A stretch of DNA of 50,298 nucleotides from Butyrivibrio sp. (GCA_017470505.1 JAFUYO010000030.1:1-50298), one strand, 5' to 3'. Positions 1 through 7,941 are shown, numbered from the stretch's first letter. A program made the numbers and translations. The notes: a model not told the origin generated them from the letters alone.

Positions 1-117
1 AAAATCCCGCTAAAAGCACCAAGGGGCAAGTGCGGCCTTTTTTAGGAGTTCATTCACCAACCTCGCAAGCCCATCATTCATCCACATCAGATTACGCCTG
101 CTTTATACCACTAAACA

Positions 118-384
118 CTACTGGGTTGTTAACATTGTAATAACAATTGTAGCCCGAGCAGGGCTATCAAGAAGTCCAGCCTTTTTAAGGTATGTTTTTG
201 CCCATCCAACTCTATTCTTAAATACTGTTTGTCTTCCACTTGGAAGCATCTCCGAAAGGTCATCCGAAGATAGCTTAAACCGCTGCGCTAACGTAGCAGC
301 GACATCTTTGATTTTGTACACCGCTCCATCCGCCACTGCACATAGTAAAGGCTTCATTAATTCATCATATTTTGGCACTGCCAT
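118..384 (-). pseudogene. Mrr restriction endonuclease, N-terminal fragment
   Basis: The 88-residue product matches the N-terminal winged-helix (Mrr_N) domain of Mrr-type methyl-directed restriction endonucleases: it opens MAVPKYDELMKPLL and carries the GRQTVFKNRVGWAKTYLKKAG segment. The reading frame breaks after TIVIT and ends five residues later, so no catalytic domain follows. Bases 137-232 are nearly the same as 3024-3119, where the missing middle and C-terminal parts of an Mrr lie. The start is secure: ATG with GGAGAAC about 8 bases upstream. By itself this fragment should have no nuclease activity. It is best read as the 5' remnant of a second mrr copy from a duplicated Rpn-Mrr unit. 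Confidence 0.8.
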
Positions 385-435
385 GTTTCTGTTCTCCTAT
401 CTGATACATTTTTGTGTGTTCTTTGGTTCTGTCAG

Positions 436-595
436 TTAGGAACTGTAGCGAAATAACTCGAACATTTTACTTGCCTGATTTCCCAAATGCTGCGTCAGAA
501 AGCCTCGACAATGCCCGCATTGTCTGCGTTTTCTTCCTTGCCTTTGAAAAATCATTCTGCGTAAAATGTTCAGTTAATTCTGCTACTGTTCCTTA
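436..595. mobile_element. MITE-like palindromic element with 33-bp terminal inverted repeats
   Basis: Bases 438-470 and 561-593 form an imperfect inverted repeat, 26 of 33 positions matching by hand alignment. Both arms read AGGAAC-N-GTAGC at the outer end and GAACATTTTAC at the inner end. The centre holds a perfect 8-bp hairpin (GACAATGC-cc-GCATTGTC). There is no transposase; the 60-codon open frame at 414-596 simply reads through the palindrome. A 45-bp element with the same two ends lies at 20685-20729, which supports a dispersed repeat family. No clear target-site duplication is visible. Confidence 0.6.
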
Positions 596-600
596 GTAGA

Positions 601-1122
601 AAATTATCATAGTTAACCGGCTCTCAGACTATTGATTACGGCAAAATCTGCTTTTATTGCCCATATTTCCGTAGCTCAATTTTGGATGCTTTCAAAATTA
701 CGGTACTGGCAAGTGTTTATTCGCATTCTTCCGTAAAAATCAGCTCTTCTACTGTCTCCAGCCAATAGAAATTACGGAAACAAGCAGCAAACAGCTTCTT
801 ATTCCCGTAAAAACAGCCAAATTATCTCATATGAAGCTCAAAAACAGCAAGCGTGAACGGTAAAAACTACGTGCGAATTGAGATAACACTTGATATTTTC
901 CGTAAATTTGAGAGACCACTAATTTGCTTACGGTAAAATACGCATAATTTCCATATTTCACGTAATTCTCGATATGAATTCTGGATGCACCCCGAGAGCA
1001 ACATCATTAAGACAAGATGACATAGTCCCGAAGACAGCCTTTTTCAATAATGTCAGCTTGCAATTGTCATGCTGCGATCACCCAGAATACATATACAAAT
1101 AGTCTGTTCTTAATTACAGCAT
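601..1122. other. Gene-free AT-rich spacer with a cluster of TTACGG/CCGTAA motifs
   Basis: I see no convincing gene here. Between 636 and 933 the hexamer TTACGG or its complement CCGTAA occurs seven times (636, 698, 731, 772, 805, 900, 928), with near copies at 669 (CCGTAG) and 857 (ACGGTAAAA). About 0.15 hits would be expected by chance in 300 bases. Both orientations occur and spacing is mostly 28-62 bases. The role is unknown; it could be an iterated protein-binding array or a decayed repeat. Confidence 0.4.
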
Positions 1123-1232
1123 TCATGCGTTCGTAAGAATCTTCTTCACTTCGTCAGTAGCTATTCCGCTCTTTTCCGCCATAGTTTTTATTGGCATCTG
1201 TCCCCGCATCAGACTTCTGCTTATTTTGCTAA
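1123..1232 (-). pseudogene. Rpn C-terminal helical tail displaced into the -1 frame
   Basis: Directly after the stop of the Rpn gene, the -1 frame reads on without a stop for about 35 codons (SKISRSLMRGQMPIKTMAEK, then SGIATDEVKKILTNA). This resembles the small helix-turn-helix-like tail that ends many Rpn-family proteins. The overlap bases are GCA AAA TAA, so one slip on A-AAA would join the two frames. The simplest reading is a frameshift mutation that shortened the protein; programmed slippage is a less likely alternative. Confidence 0.4.
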
Positions 1233-1421
1233 AGCCGCTCTCAGATTTTCAATTTCTTCACGAAGGCGTTCATTTTCTCGTTTCAATGACTCTCTTTCTT
1301 TCTTACCTTCGGCCAATCCTTCTTCTCTGCCTACTTTTCTTCCTTCTTCTCTCCCCTTCTTTTTATTTGCTCTTGCCACAAGATCCAATGCATTGATTTC
1401 ATGATATTCTGCTGTCAACAT
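1221..1421 (-). CDS. Candidate intragenic small protein of the Rpn gene (RpnS-like)
   Basis: The ATG at codon 235 of the Rpn gene (base 1421) is preceded by GGAGGTGA and a 5-base spacer, as good a ribosome binding site as any in the window. Translation from it would give the last 66 residues of Rpn, in frame: a helix starting MLTAEYHEINALDL followed by the charged coiled coil. The same signal, GGAGGTGA-GCAAT-ATG, is present in the second copy at 3303. In E. coli, Rpn genes are known to encode such in-frame C-terminal small proteins, which bind the long form and block its toxicity. Here the small product is predicted from sequence only. Confidence 0.55.
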   Translation of the reverse strand: MLTAEYHEINALDLVARANKKKGREEGRKVGREEGLAEGKKERESLKRENERLREEIENLRAALAK

Positions 1422-2123
1422 ATTACTCACCTCCGCCTGATTGCTCTTGAGAAATGCCCTGATTTCGAAATCTTCAGGCATCTCCACGATTGCTTTTCCT
1501 ACAGCCTGCTCAATCTCCATGCTCTTATTGTACTCGCGGACTCTATCTATAAACCATGAATACTCATAGAGCGGCCTGCACTTCTGCAAAAGCTCCGCAT
1601 TGTGCCCGTAATTGATATTGAGCATTCTCACTTTCACTTCGATATCTGACTTGCCACCATGTTCTGACTTAAAGGAATCGCTTAATCTGAGAATTGTCTC
1701 ATCCGGCGCATCCTTTTTGCCATTGTAGAAAACTACGAGCTTGGGAACCGGCAGTTCTAAAAGATCTTCTCCATAAACATCCAGATCGTTCTCGTCTACG
1801 TACTTACCATAGAGATTTCCAGCATACCTCATCATTCGTAGCGGCATATTGGGATTAAATGTAGACTGATGCTCGTACAAATTCATTGAATCAGCAATGA
1901 TAAATGAGACGTCATTCTTGATGCTCAGGTATAGATAATCCTGAAGCCCATTAAAGAGTATCTGCGATTCGTCCTCATAGTGCGAGTCATTTACTGCATT
2001 GTACAGCGACAATGTCCACTTGCGGTTTCTTTCGTTCCCGAAAATAAAGCAAAATACTTTGTCCTTGCCTTTTCTGTTAACTGCTGCTTTATGTCTTTTT
2101 CTTCTTCTCTTCTTTCTTGACAA
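1221..2123 (-). CDS. Rpn family recombination-promoting nuclease/putative transposase
   Basis: This 300-residue protein belongs to the Rpn (PDDEXK, transposase_31-like) family of DNA endonucleases that promote RecA-independent recombination and have been linked to phage defence. The nuclease core shows Asp71/Asp78 and the EHQS motif at residues 84-87. Residues 255-300 form a Lys/Glu-rich coiled coil with two GREEG units. The start is TTG at 2123 because AAGGAGG lies 8 bases upstream; an ATG touching that SD is in another frame. The first 20 residues are very basic. A -1 frame extension after the stop hints at loss of a short tail. A second, mosaic copy lies at 3120-3803 and mrr pieces lie on both sides. 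An internal start inside this gene is listed separately. Confidence 0.85.
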   Translation of the reverse strand: MSRKKRRRKRHKAAVNRKGKDKVFCFIFGNERNRKWTLSLYNAVNDSHYEDESQILFNGLQDYLYLSIKNDVSFIIADSMNLYEHQSTFNPNMPLRMMRYAGNLYGKYVDENDLDVYGEDLLELPVPKLVVFYNGKKDAPDETILRLSDSFKSEHGGKSDIEVKVRMLNINYGHNAELLQKCRPLYEYSWFIDRVREYNKSMEIEQAVGKAIVEMPEDFEIRAFLKSNQAEVSNMLTAEYHEINALDLVARANKKKGREEGRKVGREEGLAEGKKERESLKRENERLREEIENLRAALAK

Positions 2124-2357
2124 GCTGTCATCCTCCTTTATGTTCTTTCAAACAACCATAAAGGAAATAGATGAAACAAGGATAATAATAGATGATTTAT
2201 CTGTTTGTTACTCTAATTATAATACCCGGCCTGCTTAATAAAAAGAGGGGATTTGTGGACGATACGTCCCGAAACCTTTATGATTGTTCGACAGGAGACA
2301 TCGTACAGCAAATAAACAGATTCGTCAAGTACCTTCATAAGTCTGGATTACCTACCT

Positions 2358-3119
2358 CTATTCGTCTTGATACTCAGCCAGAGCGTCCGTATCAATTGCC
2401 TTAATTTCAAAAGTCTTACGAGTAGAAACGCAAAAGTTATGCTCAATCATCAGGTTAACCAGTCTCGTTCCATCAACGAGAATAATATGATGTGCATCTG
2501 CATAATTCCTGGCCTTCTGCGAGAACTTTGCTGTTGTAACAAACAATCCATCCCCGTGTTTTCCAGCGATTGCCCCGACAAAATTCTGAATTTCCGGCTG
2601 CCCAACAACTCTGTCCACTGCCCATTCCTTTGCCTGCATGTAGATCAGAGAGAAGCCAAGCTTGTCCTTGATAACTCCATCAATTCCATCATCTCCGGAT
2701 GCAACCGTCGCATGACTACCATATGCCACAGTTCCATAGCCCATCTTTGATAGCAGATCGACAACGAGTTTTTCAAAGGTGTATGGAGAAATTTTTAAAA
2801 CTTCACTCATCAAATCTGACGCAAGGCTTGCATTTATCTGCTCATATGCATCTTCAAGCTGGTCGTCCGGTGTGAGGTCTGTCTGCTTAAGATCTTCAGA
2901 TGTCGAATTATCATCACCTGATAATTCGCTCGCAGATGCAAAGTCTACAAAAGAAGGAAAACGCTCAAGATATCTCTTGTCTATCTTTTCAGGGTTCTCT
3001 GAAACAACCTGTTTCCCGGCTTCGGTGATTACAATAGTTGCACGAGCGGGGCTATCAAGAAGTCCAGCCTTTTTAAGGTATGTTTTTGCCCATCCAACTC
3101 TATTCTTAAATACTGTTTA
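2358..3119 (-). pseudogene. Mrr restriction endonuclease lacking its N-terminus
   Basis: An open frame runs from about 3119 to the stop at 2358. It begins inside the Mrr N-terminal winged helix (TVFKNRVGWAKTYLKKAG), passes through an acidic linker, and ends with a complete Mrr catalytic domain of the PD-(D/E)XK type: GDDGID and, 15 residues later, QAK, counted on the piece beginning MSEVLK at 2810. The first 50 or so residues are missing, and upstream sequence switches at 3117-3121 into the 3' end of an Rpn copy. An internal ATG at 2810 could still start a product of about 150 residues holding the whole catalytic domain without the target-recognition domain, so residual activity cannot be excluded. 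Confidence 0.75.
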
Positions 3120-3803
3120 TTTTGCTAAAGCCGCTCTCAGATTTTCAATTTCTTCACGAAGGCGCTCATTTTCTCGTTTCAATGATTCTCTTTCTCGCCT
3201 TTGGCGAATCCCTTTTTCTCGCCTTCTTCTAATCCCTTCTTTTTATTTGCTCTTGCCACAAGATCCAGCGCATTGATTTCATGATATTCTGCTGTCAACA
3301 TATTGCTCACCTCCGCCTGATTGCTCTTAAGAAATGCCCTGATTTCGAAATCTTCAGGCATCTCCACGATCGCTTTTCCAACAGACTGCTCAATTCCAGG
3401 CTGCACTCACTCTGAATACTTATGCAAATATTCAGTAGCTTTTTCTTTGGTAAGGTCAAATCTCTTCATGAGCTTTTCGATGATGACCTCTTTGGTAACA
3501 CCATCTTCGAGCTTATCCTCAATAAATGCTTTTATTCCTTCTTCTTTTCCACGATTGTACTCTTCATCCATGTGCTCTTTATACGTCATGTATTCTACCC
3601 TCCACAGCTGCTTCTCTATGGTTTCCCTAGGAACCGGCAGTTCTAAAAGATCTTCTCCATAAACATCCAGATCGTTCTCGTCTACGTACTTACCATAGAG
3701 ATTTCCAGCATACCTCATCATTCGTAGCGGCATGTTGGGATTGAATGTGGACTGATGCTCATACAAATTCATTGGATCAGTAATGATAAATGAGACGTCA
3801 TCT
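3120..3803 (-). pseudogene. Mosaic, decayed second copy of the Rpn nuclease gene
   Basis: Three blocks can be seen. Bases 3640-3800 match the Rpn core of 1221-2123 from the nuclease motif (MNLYEHQSTFNPN) to LPVP. Bases 3407-3636 encode an unrelated C-terminal segment (RETIEKQLWRVEYMTYKEH... KATEYLHKYSE) with its own stop, apparently from a different Rpn-type protein. Bases 3120-3393 again match the copy at 1221-2123, from about IEQ-VGKAIVEMPEDF to the final LRAALAK, but are frameshifted near 3180. The N-terminal 60-70 codons are missing. The 3' end is fused to mrr by a short microhomology at 3117-3121. The first block plus foreign tail remains open as a 121-codon frame (3407-3772). Confidence 0.75.
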
Positions 3804-3829
3804 TAGATAATCTCCCATATCAACACCAA

Positions 3830-4993
3830 TCAAAATCCGAGATACTTTTTTCTAAGTTCAACATTAGCCAGCAAAGCCAGGTATCTCCTCATATTCATCC
3901 TCCCGCTGTTACAGGTAACATTTTTACTTGAAAGATCCCAGCTCCCCTTAACCTTTTCGATAATTTTTCCCGCCTCTGCATTATCGTCATAAAGCTTTCT
4001 TAGTACTTCTACCGCTGCACGATACTCCTTTTTGCTACCATTAGCTATAAACTCATAAAACATATCCTGAAAAGCAAATACTCGCTTATATCTACTTTCC
4101 ACATCAAAAAGTAAATCAATTAGCTCCTTAACAAATTGCTGCGTATCACACTCATCCGGAGTACCCTTTAACGCTTCCTTATATTCCTCAACTCTTTTGT
4201 TAAGCCACTTTTCTGTTTCATCAGTTATTTCCACTTCGTCAGAGCCGTCCCACCAGAACAACCTATCTGCATCAGAAATGTAATAATTCGGATAACCCTT
4301 TAATTCATCAGGAGTCCCATAGAATGTAAAATAGCCATCATTCTTTAAAAACTCTGAAGTTTTTATCTTCCTTATCGGGCGTTCACGTCCCTCTTTTCTA
4401 TAGGACAATAATTCGTCTGAGACATATTTAGGCATCTTTTCATCGTTATACGCCTCATCTTTTACACTCTTCCATTCAACCCAAAAATGCTTATCAAGCA
4501 ATTCGCAGGTAAGATAAAGAATCGTCCTTGCATGTATGCTTAGCGAGCATTCTGCTAAAGCTTGAATGTATTCCTGACATCCACTTTCTCTCACACTATA
4601 TTTCTTTTTGAGCATTTCAAGAATCAAGGAATATGCTTCCTCAGCACCACATTTTTCAATAGCAACTTCAATAGCTTTTTTACACTTCAAAACATCCGCC
4701 GGATATGTTCCTACCATAACCTCCGTTTCACATAGAGCTTCTGTCCCATTATCTATATAGAGTAAATCAGTAAGGTCCACTCCTCCTGCATATTGCATTA
4801 GATAGCTTGGGATTATCCCCATCAAATGCCTTGCTTGTATAGGCTCGTCATTATATTCCAGATGTTCAAATGCATAGCCTTCAACCACTTCCCACAAGTT
4901 GAAACGTCTACTAATACGACAAGCTGCCAACATGCAAGGTTCTTGTGAATAAGAGCCCGTCTGTGCTAGGCGAGGCATGTACTCATAAGACAA
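3830..4993 (-). CDS. Hypothetical protein, possibly truncated at the N-terminus
   Basis: I do not recognise this 387-codon frame. The product is soluble and acidic with no signal peptide or membrane segment; it is rich in helices and charged residues, with several Trp and Tyr (FWWDGSDEVEITDETEKW). The frame opens at a TTG at 4993 with no ribosome binding site, and neither later ATG (4978, 4936) has one either, while protein-like sequence continues right up to the junction with the opposite-strand fragment at about 4990. I infer that the true 5' end was lost in a rearrangement. The codon use and AT-richness match the neighbouring accessory genes. Confidence 0.5.
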   Translation of the reverse strand: MSYEYMPRLAQTGSYSQEPCMLAACRISRRFNLWEVVEGYAFEHLEYNDEPIQARHLMGIIPSYLMQYAGGVDLTDLLYIDNGTEALCETEVMVGTYPADVLKCKKAIEVAIEKCGAEEAYSLILEMLKKKYSVRESGCQEYIQALAECSLSIHARTILYLTCELLDKHFWVEWKSVKDEAYNDEKMPKYVSDELLSYRKEGRERPIRKIKTSEFLKNDGYFTFYGTPDELKGYPNYYISDADRLFWWDGSDEVEITDETEKWLNKRVEEYKEALKGTPDECDTQQFVKELIDLLFDVESRYKRVFAFQDMFYEFIANGSKKEYRAAVEVLRKLYDDNAEAGKIIEKVKGSWDLSSKNVTCNSGRMNMRRYLALLANVELRKKYLGF

Positions 4994-5232
4994 ACAGGAA
5001 TATCAGAAACACACTGGGAGTAAAGATTTCCAGAGATATCAGTGAAATATATCTGGCAAAAGAAACACTGGATAACAGTTCTTTTTACAGCACTCTGCCT
5101 GTTTACATCCACGAGCTCCTTCATCAGTTCGGAGGGGACTCCAGCACAACATTTCACTCCATGCTTTTTGAGATGAACAGAATAATATTGGAAAACAGAA
5201 AGGAAATATGTGAATATGCAAAACAATGGTAA
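4990..5232 (+). pseudogene. C-terminal fragment of a GHKL-ATPase-like protein with HELLH motif
   Basis: The frame reads NRNIRNTLGVKISRDISEIY and then YIHELLHQFGGDSSTTFHSML, ending at TAA 5232. HELLH fits the zinc-metallopeptidase HExxH pattern, but the neighbouring fragment suggests this is the C-terminal domain of a large GHKL-type ATP-binding protein in which such a motif can sit. The 5' part is gone: the sequence abuts the start of an opposite-strand gene near 4990. Function cannot be assigned; it is a remnant. Confidence 0.5.
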
Positions 5233-5460
5233 AAACGGAGTGGATATCCCTTTGGAGCTGGTAGCTGACTATCCGATAAAATGGGATTTCCAGAAGGTTT
5301 TGAGGGATTTTATCCAAAATTTCTATGATGCTCTGGGCCCCGACAAATTTGGCTCGGAATTTTATTATGATTATGACACAGATGGGCTATTTTTCACTCT
5401 TGTTATGAGCGCTGAAGGTCAGCCTTTTTCACATGAACTATTGTCCTATAAAAGCCTTCC
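5216..5460 (+). pseudogene. N-terminal fragment of a GHKL ATPase-like protein
   Basis: The ATG at 5216 has AGGAAA about 10 bases upstream and overlaps the end of the preceding fragment. The product contains VLRDFIQNFYDALG, which looks like the N-box (Mg/ATP-binding helix) of the GHKL ATPase fold, followed by a beta-rich stretch ending FSHELLSY, just before the G1 box would be expected. There the sequence runs into the 3' end of the convergent carboxypeptidase gene and continues only as antisense frame to 5611. The C-terminus of one copy beside the N-terminus of the next suggests two tandem paralogues, both broken. Confidence 0.5.
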
Positions 5461-6474
5461 TCAAAATTGCCCCATAAAAATCGCGTATGCCACCCCGCCC
5501 CAGCTGTCTTTATTAGCGTTAAATATCTTTTTGAACTGGCTCATGGGAGTGGGAGTTACTGTTCCAATCTCCAAAGTTGCAGACGGACGGTCATATGTCT
5601 TCTGGACATAATCACCAAAAGAGCCGTAAACAGCGGTCTGAGATTCGCTGACCGTTTTGTAATTATTATAACCGGCCAGAAGGTTAGCAAGCGCCTTGGA
5701 TCTTTCTGCATTCTCAGGTGTATTTATACCGGCTCCGTAATAGATTATCTGCCCACTGCTGTGATAGTTTACAAACGCATAAAAACCTTTTGAAGAATAC
5801 TGAGCCAGCCCATGTGTCTCTGCCTGATCCATTGAGCTGCCGCCGGGATAGAATTCAAAACATGGAGCTGCACTTATTTTTTTCCCGTTTCCAAAACCGA
5901 TGGAGAAGTTTCTGTTCAGATCAACCCCATTGGCATTGGACTTGATCCTGGACATCTTCGCACCCGACGCAACCTGACTCTGAAGCCACATCCTGGTGGC
6001 TTCGGTGGCCGCGCCGTCATATCCTCTCTGTGCTATCTCAACTCCGTCAGGATTGACCATTGGTATTACATGGAAGCATACATTGTTCAGCAGGTCAGAA
6101 TACTTGATCCCATTCACTTCATTTGAATAATAGCTGTCGCATATGTACTCAATTATCTCCATCACAACGAGGGTACACATATACTCCCGCGCGTGAATCG
6201 TGGACTGTACCAGAACTTTCTTGGTGGCATTGGTATTTCCAATTATGACTACGGGAATATTCCTTCCATAAGAAGAAGTCCCCATACTCGAAACAGTGAT
6301 GATTCCCGGGTACTTGGCCGCCAAAAGAGAAATGTCCTCAATCATCTCTCCATATGAGTAAATCTGATGATCAGCCGCCACAACATCGGCAGGGATGTCC
6401 GTCGCACTAGCGTATCTTACATCACTTAAGGCAAGTAATATTATCAGGGCCGGTATTGTCAGGTATCTTCGCAT
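5461..6474 (-). CDS. Exported M14-family zinc carboxypeptidase
   Basis: The 337-residue protein is a complete M14 metallocarboxypeptidase. Zinc ligands are His94 and Glu97 (HARE) and His238 (NYHSS); the substrate-binding Asn-Arg pair is N187-R188 (DLNRNF) and the general base is Glu302 (ATLEIGT). A signal peptide of about 24 residues (MRRYLTIPALIILLALSDV, then YASA) indicates secretion. It probably trims peptides or cell-wall stem peptides outside the cell; the substrate cannot be told from sequence. The gene stands alone, convergent with a broken GHKL gene, and its stop codon marks the edge of that rearrangement. Confidence 0.9.
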   Translation of the reverse strand: MRRYLTIPALIILLALSDVRYASATDIPADVVAADHQIYSYGEMIEDISLLAAKYPGIITVSSMGTSSYGRNIPVVIIGNTNATKKVLVQSTIHAREYMCTLVVMEIIEYICDSYYSNEVNGIKYSDLLNNVCFHVIPMVNPDGVEIAQRGYDGAATEATRMWLQSQVASGAKMSRIKSNANGVDLNRNFSIGFGNGKKISAAPCFEFYPGGSSMDQAETHGLAQYSSKGFYAFVNYHSSGQIIYYGAGINTPENAERSKALANLLAGYNNYKTVSESQTAVYGSFGDYVQKTYDRPSATLEIGTVTPTPMSQFKKIFNANKDSWGGVAYAIFMGQF

Positions 6475-6560
6475 TTTACAAAATATCCTTTACACTTAGG
6501 AACTGTATTTGGCTCTGCCATTCACGATCACGGGCAACAGCCACGATAAGAGTCTCTCAA

Positions 6561-7871
6561 TTAAAAAGCATCGGACGAGGCCGCTCTCTTTAAAAGAGCT
6601 GTGTAGGCTTTGTACTTAATGCGGTAGACCGAGTCGGTGGTGAGCCTCAAAAGAGCCTCAACAGTCATGCCGGGGTTCTTGGTGATGAGCTTGGCGACAC
6701 GCCAGTCGTTGTCGCTTTTGAGGTTCATGAGGGCTTCGACCGGAGCACTGGGGTTCTTGGCGACATTTTCCCTCACGAGCCATTCACCGTCTGCGGCGAG
6801 GCGCATCAGGGACTCACTCGGGGTGTTTCTGTTGCTGGCAACCGCCTTTCTGATGTAGGTATCGTTGTAGCCCGCCAGGAACTCAAGGACGTTCTGCGGG
6901 GCATTGACATTCATGGCGACACTCTCGCGCACTCTCCAGTCGTCGTCCTTGGCAAGCCTTGTGAGGACTTGTATAGGGGTCTTCTCGTTACGCGCAGCAG
7001 CCTTTCTCACATAGCCGTCATCATCCTCTGACAGGCGCCTGAAAATATCGTCAGATGCATTGACATTTCCTGCGACAGCAGAACGTATTGACTGCTTCAC
7101 ATCCTTGGACAGACGCAGCAGGAGGTCTCCCGAAGTCCTTGGATTCTCCGCCACAGCGCCTCTTACGCCGGCATCCTCGTCATTCAAAAGAGCATTTAAT
7201 ATATTCAAAGGAGTGTTGAGATTTTTGGCCACATTCTCCCTTACTTCGCCTGATCTGTCGCGGGCAAGCACGGTGAATGCGCCCTCGGAAGCGTGCGTGT
7301 TTGATGCAACCGCCGCTCTTACGCTCTCATCCTTGTCCCTTACAAGTTTCTCCAGAACCGCTGCGGAGGATCCGGGATTCTCGGCAACAGCCAGCCTGAC
7401 ATCATCCTCAGGATCGTCAGAGAGTCTGCCCAGCATATCTATCGGTGTATTGGGGTTACCTGCAGCTCCGCTTCTCACAACCTGGCTCTGGTCCGCTGCG
7501 AGTTTACTTAAGGATCCGGAAGGGGTGTGAAGATTCTTGGCAACTCTGTATCTGATAACATCGCTCTCATCGACTGCGAGCCTCTGCAGCATATCAACAG
7601 GTGTGCAGGCATTCTCGGCAACTCCCCAGCGGACAGCATCGTTGAAATCCTTGGACAGCACCTCGAGCAGCTCTGTCGAAGCCTTGGGATGAGCTGAAAT
7701 TCCGCGCAGAACTGCAAGGTTGTTCTTGTCTATCTCGTACAGCTTGTTCAGAACCTCACTCGGAGTATCATCGTCCCTCAGTATATCCTCACTCACGACG
7801 CTCCACTCCGCATACCTGTAATCGTGCTCAAAAAGCTCCAGAACATCACTTATCAGTTTGTTGTAATCCAT
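6561..7871 (-). CDS. LRV (leucine-rich repeat variant) protein
   Basis: After a 40-residue N-terminal helix region, the 436-residue protein is made of about 16 repeats of 24 residues on the pattern L..LA.D....VR..VA.N..TP...L, typical of the LRV family of right-handed helical repeats. No signal peptide or membrane segment is present, so it should be cytoplasmic; it lacks the Cys-rich iron-sulfur module of the Azotobacter LRV protein. I chose the ATG at 7871 because GGAGGGG lies 4 bases before it; the longer frame from 7910 has no such site. The function is unknown; such repeats usually bind protein or nucleic acid. It is divergent from the RHH/HipA-like module. Confidence 0.8.
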   Translation of the reverse strand: MDYNKLISDVLELFEHDYRYAEWSVVSEDILRDDDTPSEVLNKLYEIDKNNLAVLRGISAHPKASTELLEVLSKDFNDAVRWGVAENACTPVDMLQRLAVDESDVIRYRVAKNLHTPSGSLSKLAADQSQVVRSGAAGNPNTPIDMLGRLSDDPEDDVRLAVAENPGSSAAVLEKLVRDKDESVRAAVASNTHASEGAFTVLARDRSGEVRENVAKNLNTPLNILNALLNDEDAGVRGAVAENPRTSGDLLLRLSKDVKQSIRSAVAGNVNASDDIFRRLSEDDDGYVRKAAARNEKTPIQVLTRLAKDDDWRVRESVAMNVNAPQNVLEFLAGYNDTYIRKAVASNRNTPSESLMRLAADGEWLVRENVAKNPSAPVEALMNLKSDNDWRVAKLITKNPGMTVEALLRLTTDSVYRIKYKAYTALLKRAASSDAF

Positions 7872-7912
7872 CGAACCCCTCCAAGTTTTTAATAATACCC
7901 ATATAAACAATA

Positions 7913-7941
7913 ATAATACATTTTAATAAATAACGCCACAA
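7913..7941 (-). promoter_or_regulatory. Possible promoter of the LRV gene
   Basis: On the minus strand TTGTGG and TATTAT are separated by 17 bases, about 40 bases upstream of the start codon. The -35 box is weak. It would lie back to back with the promoter of the RHH/kinase module. Confidence 0.3.

Noticed and set aside
1-117. Possible terminator hairpin near the window start (CCGC, GCAC with GTGCGG, T6)
   Set aside because: The stem needs a bulge and has only short paired blocks; the gene it would serve is outside the window.
414-596. 60-codon plus-strand open frame
   Set aside because: It lies exactly over the palindromic element, has no ribosome binding site and no protein-like pattern.
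4945-4989. 5' part of the open frame containing the HELLH fragment
   Set aside because: It is antisense to the N-terminal end of the minus-strand hypothetical gene and does not look like part of the ATPase fragment.
6637-7530. Plus-strand frames opposite the LRV gene
   Set aside because: They mirror the 24-residue repeats of the real gene and lack start signals.
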